Positions 48,797-60,309 of a stretch of 64,000 nt of DNA are shown piece by piece. The DNA comes from Lamellibrachia satsuma. Taxonomy: Eukaryota; Annelida; Polychaeta; Sabellida; Siboglinidae. Below the pieces are notes generated by a model. That model was not told the origin of the DNA. It saw nothing but the letters and a program-made list of their open reading frames with translations, and searched no databases. A program made the translations under genes and the position numbers. Location: positions 37,501 through 101,500 of the forward strand of contig BSQZ01000006.1 of assembly GCA_033239005.1 (NCBI GenBank), read 5' to 3'. Every line of letters starts with the position of its first letter. Position 1 is the stretch's first letter.

Positions 48797-50948
48797 CTGC
48801 AAAACAGCATCACAAAGCATAAGCACCCACAGCCACACACGTATGAAGGAATATACACTCAAATAATATGCCTGCACACACAGACTGGCGTTATAAATGA
48901 GGACTCGAGTACCTAAATTTTATAAACAGACACTTGATGTTACATTATTAATATCAATCCTAGTTATATTACATATGAACTGTGTGGTTTTTGAAGTTGA
49001 CATACTAAACCCTTTCTACTCCTCTATTACTGCACTAATTCGCTTTGATCACAAAGCAACTGTGCGATGCAAAGTTAACTGGGACATGTTTTTACGTTGC
49101 TTTACATTATTTTCATTGTTGTGACACATACACTCTGCTAGTTAATTAATATTTACTTACTTACTTAATCCTCTTGGCCCAGGGTTAAAAAAAATAATGA
49201 TTTTTTAAAATAAAAAAATCGGATTTTTTTTATTTATTTGTTTTTTCGAAATCTGGTATATAGACATTTATATAGACGTTTATATTTATAAATTCTTTCA
49301 AACATATTCTATTCAAACCACTTTGGGTATTTGTCTTAACAGAGGGTACATGATTTTTGTTTATATAAAGTTACATAATTATTACATAGTTTGATTTACA
49401 ACAGAAACAAAACTGTCATTTTAAAATACATGCATAATAATAATAAATTTTATTTGATATAGTGCCAGATCCAGTTTTAAATTGTTCGTGGCACTCATTG
49501 GGATGAATCCACCCATTAGACAATGTCCACAAGGCCTCACCCCCTGTACTTGCATAATCGCTCTTGGAAAGGAAAGCATGCTGTGTGTCTGTGGCTGTAG
49601 CCCTGATAATTATTGCTTGCTGAGAGGGTGGATTAGCATTTGTCCAGGGCTCTGCCTACTCTAAGGGTTTCTAACCAGACTGAGAAACTGGTACAGTATT
49701 AGTCTGTAGCCCAGACTGTCTCACTTGAGTCAACATACTGAATTGGTAACAACTAGCACAAGCTCTAAGTGGACTTTAACTCAGGGCTTCTGAGTTAAAA
49801 AGATACTTCCTCTGGAAGACAAGTTTGTGTGGCTTCACTGCATTCAGAAAGGGAATAGCTCAAACATACACAAAACTTTGTTGATCTCAGAAAAAATTAT
49901 TTGTGTTAAAATCATATAAATCTGCGATTACAAATAAAAAAAAATCATAAATCAATGATTTTTTTTAGTGATTTAAATCATGATTTAAATCAAACAACTC
50001 TGTCTTGGCGCCTTCAGTTAGTGTTTAGTTAGTATTAATCAGTGATAGTAATGCTAGTGTTTGTAACTGTTGACATTGTATTTGGTTATTATTTGTGTTT
50101 TGGTTATTAATTGGTTATTATTTGGTTATTTATAATACTGCTGTTAGTCAGTTAATAAAGTATATGTAACTTATATAACTGTCATGTTGGCATGTATGCC
50201 AGCAATCGTTCAGATATTACTGCAGGTCTCCACGGATTTTATTCACAATTGTGATGTATTATAACTGTGCTCTTATGGTCATGATTTTATCTTAATAAAT
50301 CACTATCCCTCTCTCTCCCTCTACCTTTATCTCTCTATCCCTCTCTGTCTCTCTCACTCTGTTAATCTTGTCTTCTGTGCCATTCACAATAATATGCATA
50401 TATTAGATCCCCGAAAAACCATGTGCAAACTCTGTTAGCATCTGGCATATTGGTATGGGAACATAACAATATAGGTACATAGAGTGCCTATGACAGGCAA
50501 GTAAATTATCATTCATAGCACCAATAGGTAAGCTTTGAAATCACCACTTTACTGTTTTGACCTGTTTATACAAAACTTACTATTGCAGTTTCTAGCAGAT
50601 GAGGAATACTTATAGCAGTACTACATCAAAATAACGACTGTGCTGTATCTAAGATGTGTTCTACATTAACTTAACTGAGATTCTACAAAGACTTTAGTGG
50701 TCATAATTAAGTGCTGTAATGAAATAATGAAGAACATTAAGATGAAGGAGATAGACATCATGACACTACATAAATTATAAATCATGGCAATCAATTCATA
50801 TGCAAGATTACCCTAACATATATTGATGTCCCCAATGCTTCATCCTACTTGCCCCTACACAAGCTTCTTCAAATGCCTAACATAAAACCACCACACTAGA
50901 ATCAGTAAACAAATGTATACATTGGGACCTACATATTAATGTGATTAC
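48797..50948. other. Copy C intron with a degenerate DNA-repeat region
   Basis: 49170-49995 is an AT-rich interspersed element. Its right end holds two tandem copies of the 12-bp palindrome TGATTTAAATCA (49969-49992), next to CAACTCTG, and the left end has a related CAGGGTT with A/T runs. This suggests a decayed non-autonomous DNA transposon; superfamily unknown. A CT-rich run is at 50300-50360. No coding sequence was recognised. Confidence 0.4.
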
Positions 50949-51035
50949 CTTTGTGACCCTGATTCTTTGCCTTCTGAACAGTCAATGTGGTGCCATCTAG
51001 GCTGAGGTTGTGCACTGAAATGACTTTCTCAGCAA
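50949..51035 (-). pseudogene. Copy C exon: short C-half of an RRM
   Basis: 87 bp, TTTATAG|TTGCTG to CAAAG|GTAATC, phase 1-1. It reads VAEKVISVHNLSLDGTTLTV then QKAKNQGHK, the closing helix and strand of the RRM begun in 51578-51803. Intact, and duplicated at 55783-55869. Confidence 0.8.
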
Positions 51036-51577
51036 CTATAAAAACAATCTTTCTGATCAAAATATTCTTGGTATACACAGAACACCCACATTTAGGTTCA
51101 TTAGTATGGCTTTACACAGAACAAATATTTCATGTAGCATATCTTATTTGATTACTCAAATAGTTGTGAGACAACATCTTGCCGATTTTATTTAATAAAA
51201 AAAATTTGAAATGAAAAAAATCATTACAAGGTAATAGTAACCTAAACAATCAAACTATTCAAAATTTGAATTTGCTTCCATAGCAACATTCTGCCACAGA
51301 TATGTAATTAGCTGTGCTGTTGGCAGTGTAAATTTTCTACAAGTGTCTTTTTTATGTAACTTGTGAACAGAACGACCTGACATTTTTGATAATGGGTCCT
51401 TATTGGCAGACGGCCATAACAACTACATTTTAGAAGTCTGCATTCACAGTTAGGTTTACAAACCTTATTAACAGTGGGCATTTAAAACCAAATTTTCCTG
51501 TGATGTCCTCCATACAGCTTTCTTTATATGCACACAAATTTATTATGTATACGATTAATTGTGTATGAAAGCCTAAC

Positions 51578-51803
51578 CTCCAGAGTTCAACTGTTTTGTC
51601 CATGTCACGCTGCACTTTGTGAACCTCGCCACCACAAGGACACCGATTGCTCTCAAAGAACAGCAGTATGGCATCGTTGGTTGTTGATGGCTCCAGTCCA
51701 CAGACCTCGATGGTCTTCCCGTCCCACACATCTTGAGCTGGAGATGCTTCAAGTGTCGCCACTTCCAATGTCTGATCAGGTCTACCAAGTACATCCTCTG
51801 CAA
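51578..51803 (-). pseudogene. Copy C exon: N-half of an RRM with 17-bp deletion
   Basis: GTTTGTAG|TTGCAG to TGGAG|GTTAGG. It encodes VAEDVLGRPD, KTIEVCGLEPSTTNDAILLF and FESN, with the SGG loop changed to CGG. Compared with 58275-58502 it lacks 17 bases near the 3' end that encode the third strand (AYVTFK), so the frame is lost before the donor. A 15-bp in-frame insertion (about five residues) is also present near the 5' end. Confidence 0.8.
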
Positions 51804-51822
51804 CTACAAACACAACATACAC

Positions 51823-54207
51823 ATAATAATAATAATAATAATAATTGACTTCTATGGCGCCTATATCCTCAGGAACCTGAGCTCAGAGGCGCAACAAAAC
51901 AGAATCAGTAGGCGTAATCGTAAACAAGGACGCGCAAAAGTCAGTATCAGAACGAGGGACAACCGAACATTTATGGTGGGAATGCAATTTGGAATAGATA
52001 TGTCTTGAGTTTTTTTCGGAAAATAGCAATAGTTTCGGATGTTTTCAAAGCGACAGGGAGTTCATTCCAGACCCTAGGCGCAGCGACAGAGAAAGCACGT
52101 TTACCCAAGTTAAGTTTTGTTTTAGGTACAATAAGTTGTTGTGAAACTGATGATCTTAGCTGCCTAGGGATATTTGAACGATGCAGGAGACTAGCCAAGT
52201 AGAATGGTTGTTGTGTAGATAGAGCACGATATGCAAGAGTGGACAGCTTAAAATTAATTCGATAAGAAACTGGAAGCCAGTGTAACTGTTTAAGTAGTGG
52301 TAGTGACGGTGAAAACCGAGGCGCCCTGAGAACCACACGTGCCAGACAATTTTGTACTCGTTGGAGTTTAGCCAAGTCTCTTTTAGCAATGTTGTTTAGT
52401 AGTGAATTGCAATAGTCAAGACGGCTGCTAATTAGTGCCGTTGATATTGTTTTAGCAGTAGATATAGATATGTGACGCCGAATTCGACGAAGATCACGAA
52501 TATGATAGAAACAGGATTTACATACTTGAGAGATATGCTGGCGAAAGTTGAAATCACTGTCAAAGATAACACCTAGATTACGAACAGTATCTGATGGGAA
52601 TGTATCACTGCCAAGCAGTTTAACAGGAAAATGGTTGATGACTTTATTTCGTTGTTGTTTAGTGCCAATAATAATAAGGTCTGTTTTATCTGGATGAAGC
52701 TTTAGCTTACTTGTGGCACACCAAATGGTAGATGTTGTGGGCTAGATAATGTGCCAGATATGTTAATACTTTGATATCTGTCTGATAAAAATGATTTGAA
52801 CCACCGAAGAGCTGGGCCAGAAATTCCAAAATATCTATGGAGGCGTTGTAAAAGGATTGAATGATCAATTGTATCGAAAGCAGCTGAGAGATCAAGTAAA
52901 GTGAGTGCTGTGACTTTGCCATTGTCCATGTTATCAACTATATCATTGTGTATCTTGAGAAGAGCTGTTTCAGTAGAATGGAATCGTTTATATGCAGACT
53001 GTAGATCATTTGATAAGTGATGGTTGTAAATATGTTCATGAAGGCGATTAGCAACTACTTTTTCCAATATTTTTGACAGAAAACTGAGATTAGAGATAGG
53101 ACGATAATTCCTTAGGTCATCTTTGCACAAAGTTTGTTTTTTAATAAGAGGATTTACAAGAGCTTGTTTGAAATCCTGTGGAACAACTCCACTCTGCATT
53201 GAAAGGTTTATGATAGTAGTAATGGGAAAGATGAGTTGATCGATACAGCTTTTTAGTAGAAGTGTTGGAAATGGGTCAAGATCACACGATTTGTTAAGAT
53301 ATTTTTTAATAATGATGAGAACTTAATTAGTAGTTGCAGGTGTGAAACTCTGTAGTGTTTTTTCAGAAAGTGGCGGTTCAGGGAAATCATAGTCATTATC
53401 ATTAATGACAAAATTTGATCGAATACGAGCAATCTTATCTGTAAAGTATTTTGAAAAAGAACTACACAATGTATCCAATGAAGAATGTTCAGGCAGTGCT
53501 TTTAATTTCTGCCGATGTAGAATTGTGTTAACAGATTTCCACATCTGCCGAGGGTTTTCAAAATTTGTTGTGATAAAATGTGTATAGTAATCAGACTTTG
53601 CTTTTGACATCATGTGATTGCATATATGTAGCTGTTTAGTATAACGGGATCGATCAATTGGAGAATGAGTTCGTCGCCAAATTCTTTCAAGATATCGACG
53701 ACGACGTTTTGCTACAATTACTACAATCATTAGACATCCATGGTGATGGAGGGCGAACTTGTACACTTTTGGTTTGTTTCGGAGCATGTTTATCCAGAAG
53801 TTTACTTAATGTTTCATTGTACTGATTAACAAGCTCGCATAGTGTAGATTTAGGTTTGATCAAAAGATCAGGATTTGCTAGATCCTCATGAAGGGTATTT
53901 ATGTTAATTTTATTTATTGGTCGAAATGTGATCATTTTTTTTCTAGATCTTGAACCAACTTGCAACCACAAATCGTTAATGACACAATGGTGATCTGATA
54001 AACCATCAGTAGGGAATATTGCTTTAATGTTAGTGCAAGTAGATCTAGTAATAAACAGGTCGAGCCAATGACCATGAACGTGTGTAGGAAATGAAACATG
54101 TTGATGTAATGCATATGTTTGAAGGACATCCATGAATGATCTAGTATTTGGACATGGTAGATCAAGGTGGATATTGAAATGATCAAGGTGGATATTGAAA
54201 TAATGCA
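51823..54207 (-). mobile_element. L2-type LINE, 3' two-thirds with (ATT)n tail
   Basis: On the - strand: end of the endonuclease (FPTDGLSDHHCVINDLW), RT with LRNYRPISNLSFLSKILEKV, HSTETALLKIHND, TLLDLSAAFDTIDH and a frame break at the VPQG box, then the C-terminal LHWLPVSYRINFKLSTLAYR and RRAF-like AFSVAAPRVWNELP. It ends in (ATT)n at 51824-51843. The duplicated locus at about 58520 lacks the insertion (CATACACAAACTGATTTAT), giving the empty site. Confidence 0.85.
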
Positions 54208-54208
54208 G

Positions 54209-54575
54209 ATTTATAACAGGATAAATGACATGAAGTTCATGGTAAAAATAAATAAATTGGAATGCGCTGCGATTTTGGCAAGAACAGACATTGGAAGGTG
54301 CAGTAAGTTGCACAATCACAATCTGCAAGAACACCAGTGATATCAGCACAATTTGACAGGAAGAAATAATAAAGGTGACAGTAAGATCAGTGTGGGGACA
54401 TGAAACCCAGTATTATGCAAATTCGTTTTTGTTATAAATACAGTACAAAATAGTTTAGTTTGTTGATGTATTTGCACTGTCAATTTCTTATTGTATTGCA
54501 ACAAGTGCATCAGTTAATGCGACACACTGGACAAGTCACATGGGACAGCAATATAGATGACTCAGTATGTATAGG
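54209..54575. repeat. Segment duplicated at 58530-58900
   Basis: Starts ATTTATAACAGGATAAAT and matches 58530-58900 over about 370 bases with scattered differences. Together with 50700-51820 versus 55440-58520 it defines an internal segmental duplication of the copy C intron and exon block. Confidence 0.85.
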
Positions 54576-54649
54576 TGCCTATGCAGTATATACACAATAC
54601 AAAATATGCTTCTTTCCTAGTCATTTATGACATATTATGTTCCTAACGT

Positions 54650-55409
54650 CCAGGATGCACAAATGCTGTTTTGTATTCCAGTGGGTATAAGGAACATCGG
54701 ACATATACGGAATAGCTTGGCTAAATGCAAATATTAGATATATTACTTGTAAAGAGTCAATGGTATGCATAATTACCTATTTCTGTTGGTCGTTATCTCC
54801 CTGGAAATGCCCAGAGGCTATGTCACTTATGCAACACTGGGGACCAAGGTGACGAATATCATTATGTACTTGTATGTCCATCTCTAATGGAAGAAAGATC
54901 GAAATACATAAAAAAATACTTCAGAATCAGACCTAATACTCTGAAAATGAACCAGCTGTTCAATGTACACAATGTGAAACAGCTGACAGATCTGTCCAGA
55001 TTTATTAAAATAATAATGACAAAGTTTGTCTAATTAACAAAATGCCTTATTAAAACAGTGAATTGCGTAGAAGCAAAATTGTAGCTCATAGTTAATTTTA
55101 CTGTTCATATTATTACTTACTTTAGTTCAAACTGTGCAATATATACATAGTTTATTTTATTTTACATTACCTAAATTGCATGTACTGATTATATAGAAAA
55201 TACTTTATCGAATAATGACACTAGATGTATTATGCACTGTAACTAGATGATTTACATACTGTAAATATGTTTTATACAATATATGTCCTATGTACTGTAA
55301 CTAGATGTTCTACTAAAATGTACTGTAGAGAGAAACTTCTCTCATACTCCGCAAGGGGTCGTAGGGAAATAAAAGTCATTGTCATTGTCATTGTCATTGT
55401 CATTGTCAT
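54650..55409 (+). mobile_element. LINE 3' end: C-terminal coding tail, UTR and (CATTGT)n tail
   Basis: From 54791 the + strand encodes RYLPGNAQRLCHLCNTGDQG, then DEYHYVLVCPSLMEERSKYI, KYFRIRPNT and LSRFIKIIMTKFV with TAA at 55031. This cysteine- and histidine-bearing tail (C-x2-C, H-x4-C) is typical of the C-terminus of LINE polyproteins. About 340 bases of UTR end in AAATAAAAGTCATTG and six GTCATT repeats (55375-55409). The RT part is missing. Confidence 0.75.
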
Positions 55410-55782
55410 AACATTGCATGTTACTATGTATATAGCACTGTGCTGAACCTAAGCTTTGTTCTACATTATCGTAACTGAGAGTCACTCTATCAGCCGCATA
55501 TGTGCTACAATGATTTTAATGGTCATGATTAAGTGTTGTAATGAAATAATGAAAAACTTTGATAAGAAGGTGACATAAATCAAGACAGATTACTTATAAA
55601 TTGCGACAATCGATTCGTATGCAAGATTTGATTACATTCCAGTACATATATTACCCTATTGATGTCCCCAATGCTTCATCCTACTTGCCCCTACACAAGC
55701 TTCTTCAAATGCCTAACATAAAACCACCACTAGTATTAGTAAACAAATTTATACCTTGGGACCTACATATTAATGTGATTAC

Positions 55783-55869
55783 CTTTTCGACACTGATTCT
55801 TTGCCTTCTGAACAGTCAATGTGGCGCCATCTAGGCTGAAGTTGTGCACTAAAATGACTTTCTCAGCAA
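55783..55869 (-). pseudogene. Copy C exon: short C-half of an RRM (duplicate)
   Basis: 87 bp, phase 1-1, reading VAEKVILVHNFSLDGATLTV then QKAKNQCRK. Paralogue of 50949-51035 and intact. It closes the RRM begun at 58275-58502. Confidence 0.8.
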
Positions 55870-56235
55870 CTATAGAAAAACAATCTTTCTGATCAAAACA
55901 TTCTTTGTATACACAGAACACGCACATTTAAGTTCATTAGCATGGATTTACACAGAATAAATATTTTATGTACCATATTTTATTTAATTACTCAAATATA
56001 TGTGAGGCAACATCTTGCCGATTTTATTCAATAAAAAAATGTTGAAATGAAAAAATGTATTACAAGGGAATAGTAACCTAAACAATCCAACTATTTAAAA
56101 TTTGAATCTGCTTCCATAGCACCATTCTGCCATAGATATGTAATTAGCTGTGCTGTTGGCAGTGTAAATGTTCTATAAGTGTCCCTTTTGTGTAACTTCT
56201 GAACAGAACGACCTGACATTTTTTATAATGGGTCC

Positions 56236-57674
56236 GTTTGAATGGAAAGAAGCAAACATCATACCATTATTTAAAAAGGGTTCGAGAAATAAGTCAGATA
56301 ATTACAGACAAGTGAGTTTAACGTCAGTGATTTGTAAATTATTAGAAAGGTTAATTAAAGACCATATGGTGGACTTCCTCGTTAAGCATAAATTATTAAA
56401 TTCATCTCAACATGGATTCCTTAAAGCGAAGTCATGCTTAACAAATGTTATGTTTTTTGGAAGAAATCACTAAGTGGATAGACGAGGGATCGCCAGTAGA
56501 TATTATCTACTTAGATTTTCAGAAAGCTTTTGACAAAGTGCCACATCAAAGATTGCTACTTAAATTAAAAGCCCATGGTATCGGGGATAGCATAACTGAC
56601 TGGATAGAACAATGGCTGACTGACAGAAGACAACGAGTTGTAGTAGATGGCGAAGTTTCAAATTGGAAATCGGTTTTGAGTGGGGTACCTCAAGGATCAG
56701 TATTAGGACCTATATTATTCTTAATTTATATCAATGACTTGGACGAGAGTATAACAAGTAACGTACTGAAATTTGCGGACGACACAAAACTGTTTAGAAA
56801 GGTTAATACTGATGGTGATAAACAACATTTACAAAACGATCTAGACAGATTAGTGAAATGGTCTGAGAAATGGCAGATGCTGTTCAATTTTGGGAAATGT
56901 AAATGCCTACATACAGGACATGGGAACTTGATTGTAAACTATAAAATGGGAGCTACTGTTCTTGGTACTACTGTAAAAGAAAAGGACTTAGGAGTTACAA
57001 TAAGCGCTGATATGAAAGTTTCAGAGCAGTGTGGTATTGCAGCTTCAAAGGGTAATCAAATTCTTGGATTGATTAGAAGAAACATAACAAACAAGGGAAA
57101 AAAGTTAATTATACCTCTATATAAAGCAATAGTTAGACCTAATTTAGAATACTGTATACAAGCATGGAGACCATATCGTAAGAAGGATATAGATACGCTT
57201 GAACGCATACAAAGGAGAGCAACTAAAATGATTCCAGAACTTAGAGACCTTAGTTATGAAGAACGCCTGAAAGAATGTGGTTTAACAACTCTAGAGACAA
57301 GGAGGTTAAGAGGAGATCAGATTGAAGTTTTTAAGATATTGAATGGGTATGAAAATATTGATAGAAATATGTTTTTCTCACTCAAGAAGGATAGCAGAAC
57401 TAGAGGACATGAGGTAAAATTAGTAAAGGATCAATGTAGATTGGACATCAGGAAGCACTCGTTCTCACAGAGGACAATAAATGAATGGAACAAACTGTCT
57501 ACAGATTGTGTAACTGCTAGCAGCGTGAATATGTTTAAAAACAAGGTTGACACATATATCAGGAGGGCGGGTTATAAGTAGGTGAACATTGTTGGACTCT
57601 CGATAAGCCAATGGCTTCCTTGTCCACTTGCCATCTGGGCCTTTGGCTTGGATGGCAAATCTTGTTAAATCTTG
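56236..57674 (+). mobile_element. CR1-type LINE, best-preserved copy, 5'-truncated
   Basis: Starts inside the RT fingers (EWKEANIIPLFKK), has one frame break near 56447, then a 378-codon open frame to 57581 with YLDFQKAFDKVPH, VPQGSVLGPILFLIYINDLD, KFADDTKLFR and the C-terminal DLSYEERLKECGL and HSFSQRTINEWNKL. It ends in CTTGTTAAATCTTG. The flanks meet as GGGTCC|...|TCCTTATTGG; the duplicated locus at 51393-51400 reads GGGTCCTTATTGG without insertion, so both ends are exact. Relatives with stops lie in both inverted-repeat arms. Confidence 0.92.
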
Positions 57675-58270
57675 TCCTTATTGGCAGACAGCCATAACAA
57701 CAACATTTTAGAAGTCTGCATTCACAATTAGGTTTACAAACCTTGTTAACAGTGGGCATTTAAAACCACACTTTTCTTGTACTGTCCTCCACACAGCTTT
57801 CTTTATATGTACACAAATTTATTATATATATTTAATTTATGTCATTGCTCAAATATGTGCGAGGCAACATCACGCCGATTTTATTGAATAGAAATTTGTT
57901 CATATGAAAACCTTTTTATTACAAGGGTATAGTAACCTAATAGATCAAACTATTTTTAATTTGAATTTGCTTCCATATCAATATTCTGCCATAAATGTGT
58001 AATTAGTTGTGCTGCTGGCAGTGCACATTTTCTACAAAGTTAGTGTCCTTTTTGTGTAACATGTGAACCTGACATGCATTTTAGACAACGGATCCGTATT
58101 GGCAAACGGCCATGACAAACACATTTTAGAAGTCTGCATTCACAGTTAGGTTTACAAACAGTGTTAACAGTCGGCATTTAAAACCACACTTTTCTTGTGG
58201 TGTTCTCCACACAGCTTTCTTTATATGTACACTAATTTATTATGTATGTGATCAATTGTGTATGAAAGCC
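57675..58270. repeat. Intron tandem duplication, period about 418 bp
   Basis: The sequence from the (A)-rich GATTTTATT block through CCTGACAT to the CACACAGCTTTC block occurs around 55980-57830 (with the CR1 inserted) and again at 57840-58260. A single version is present at 51150-51570. Subtracting the 1439-bp CR1, the spacing is 416-420 bp. Confidence 0.8.
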
Positions 58271-58274
58271 TAAC

Positions 58275-58502
58275 CTCCAGAGTTCTTAAATGTTACATAT
58301 GCAACTGTTTTGTCCATGTCACGCTGCACTTTGTGAACCTCGTCGCCACCAGAACATCGATTGCTCTCAAAGAATAGCAGTATGGCATCGTCGGTTGTTG
58401 ATGGCTCCAGTCCACAGACCTCGATGGTCTTCCTGTCCCACACATCTTGAGCTGGAGAGGCTTCAAATGTAAGATCAGGTTTACTAAGTGCATCCTCTGC
58501 AA
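58275..58502 (-). CDS. Copy C exon: N-half of an RRM (most 5' exon found)
   Basis: 228 bp, GTTTGTAG|TTGCAG to TGGAG|GTTAGG, phase 1-1. VAEDALSKPD linker, then KTIEVCGLEPSTTDDAILLF, FESNRCSGGDEV and TVAYVTFKNSG: strand 1, helix 1, loop and strand 3. Intact, unlike its duplicate at 51578-51803. The entry phase requires an upstream exon; none was found before the satellite, so the true 5' end is beyond the window or lost. Confidence 0.82.
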
Positions 58503-58904
58503 CTACAAACACAACATACACAAACTGATTTATAACAGGATAAATTACAGGAAGTTCATGGCAAAAATAAATAAATAAATAGGAATGTGCTGGGATATTG
58601 GCAAGAACAGACAGTGAAAGGTGGAGTAGTTTAACAATAGAATGACAATCACAATCTGGAAGAGAACACAACCGACATCAGCACATGTTGAAAAGATGAA
58701 ATAACAAAGGTGATAGTAAGAACAGTGTGGGGACATAAAGCCCAATATTATGCAAACTTGTTTTTGTTATAAATACAGTAAAAAATAGTTTAGTTTGTTG
58801 ATGTAATTGCACTGTCAATCTCATTGTATAGCAACAGGTGCATGAGTTATTGTGAATCCTCGGACAAGTCAAAAGGGAGAGCAGTATAGATCAGGCTTGT
58901 AAAC

Positions 58905-59134
58905 AAATGCCTGTCAACGCATTTGAATGCATATGGAAATGTTTCATTTGATTCAAATGCAAATGCCATTTTCCAGGAACATATTCAAATGCAAATGTGT
59001 AACAAACACATTTGCAAATGCTTTTGAATTAATTTCAAATGTTTTGGCTTTATATTAATGTTTTGTTTTATTTGGAGAAAAAACAACGTAATGTATGCAA
59101 ACATATTATTAATTTAATAAATACTGTAAGTAGT
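58905..59134. other. Short low-complexity block
   Basis: Repeated ATTTGAATGCA and ATTCAAATGCAAATG words (58917-59040), forming imperfect inverted pairs. No gene. Confidence 0.5.
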
Positions 59135-59294
59135 GGTATATAGCATTTGGATCCTCACTTTTATCAACATCTTCATCCGGTTGCGCGCGCAGCCATAGCG
59201 CGCGTTCAGCGCGCGGTATATAGCACTTGGATCCTCACTTTTATCAACATCTTCATCCGGTTGCGCGCGCAGCCACAGCGCGCGTGCAGCTCTC
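59135..59294. repeat. 80-bp tandem duplication with GC-rich core
   Basis: GGTATATAGCA at 59135 recurs at 59215. Each unit contains CATCCGGTTGCGCGCGCAGCC and alternating GCGC blocks, unlike the AT-rich surroundings. Confidence 0.92.
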
Positions 59295-59317
59295 CTAGCG
59301 GATATTATAGCAACTGA

Positions 59318-59421
59318 CGCACGCACGCACGCACGCGCGCGTGCGTGTGTGTGCGTGCGTGTGTGTGTGTGTGTATGTGTGTGCGTGTGTGTGTGTGCGC
59401 GTGTGTGTGCGTGTGTGTGTG
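59318..59421. repeat. (CGCA)n / (TG)n compound microsatellite
   Basis: GCACGCAC units followed by GTGCGTGTG units. The alternating purine-pyrimidine pattern favours Z-DNA-type structure. Confidence 0.95.
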
Positions 59422-60300
59422 TCGGGGCTGAACGTGCAACCGCTAATTCCACTATTCCAACACCTGCTTCCGGGACCAAAGTAAGTCGTATTCGCGTGCC
59501 GCCCAACTTTTTAACTGCGCGGTGGCTATGCGCTAGCCGCGTAATGTTTTCGCGCGAATATCCGTGGTAACAGTAACCGCGATAGTGGACATAGGAACGA
59601 CTGTCTGTTAACAGCGGTCATTAATAGTATCATTAATAACTGAGATGAAAGAGTAAGTTAACAGTGGTCATTAACAGGGTAATTAATACCTTAGATCAAA
59701 GGACCTAACGAGGAGACGAGAAATGAACAAAACACGATATCGTACTATATTTTCTTTATATGTAAATATTTAAAAATAATGCGCTTTTACACTGTATCCA
59801 TAACTCCTACAGTTTACCCATAATTCCTACAATTTACCCATAAGTCTCCTATCGAATAAGAGTACAAGGACATTTTATTAAATATTTGAAAATATTGACA
59901 CAATATCGTCCACAAACGTTAGACAGAGGACTCTAAAGTCTCTTGCCATACCGACCTAAAGCTGACGTAAGCTATAAACGTGTCAGGACATGCAGCTGAC
60001 GTATACCGCACACACAATACCAAATAAGGACATGCAGCTGACATAAACGGCATCAGACGCTTCGCGGAAAGTGTACTATCAGCATATTTTCCTTATATGT
60101 CAATATTTTTAAATAATGCGCTCTTACACTTTACCCATAACTCCTACAGTTTACCCATAATTCCTTCAATTTACCCATAATTCCTACAATTTACTCAGCA
60201 CACATATGTAGTGTAGTGTATTTGTTCCTTCACCGAGCTGTTACTCACAGACCCCTTATATTCTGATTGAGCAGGCGAGGCAAACTATTACCAAGATTAA
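59422..60300. other. Spacer before the satellite, with direct repeats
   Basis: GTTAACAG..GGTCATTAA occurs at about 59607 and 59655. A block of about 95 bases (TTTTCTTTATATGTAAATATT then TTTACCCATAATTCCTACAA) at 59748-59845 is repeated at about 60085-60195. ACATGCAGCTGAC occurs twice near 59990 and 60034. No exon was recognised. Confidence 0.6.
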
Positions 60301-60309
60301 ACCTATATA

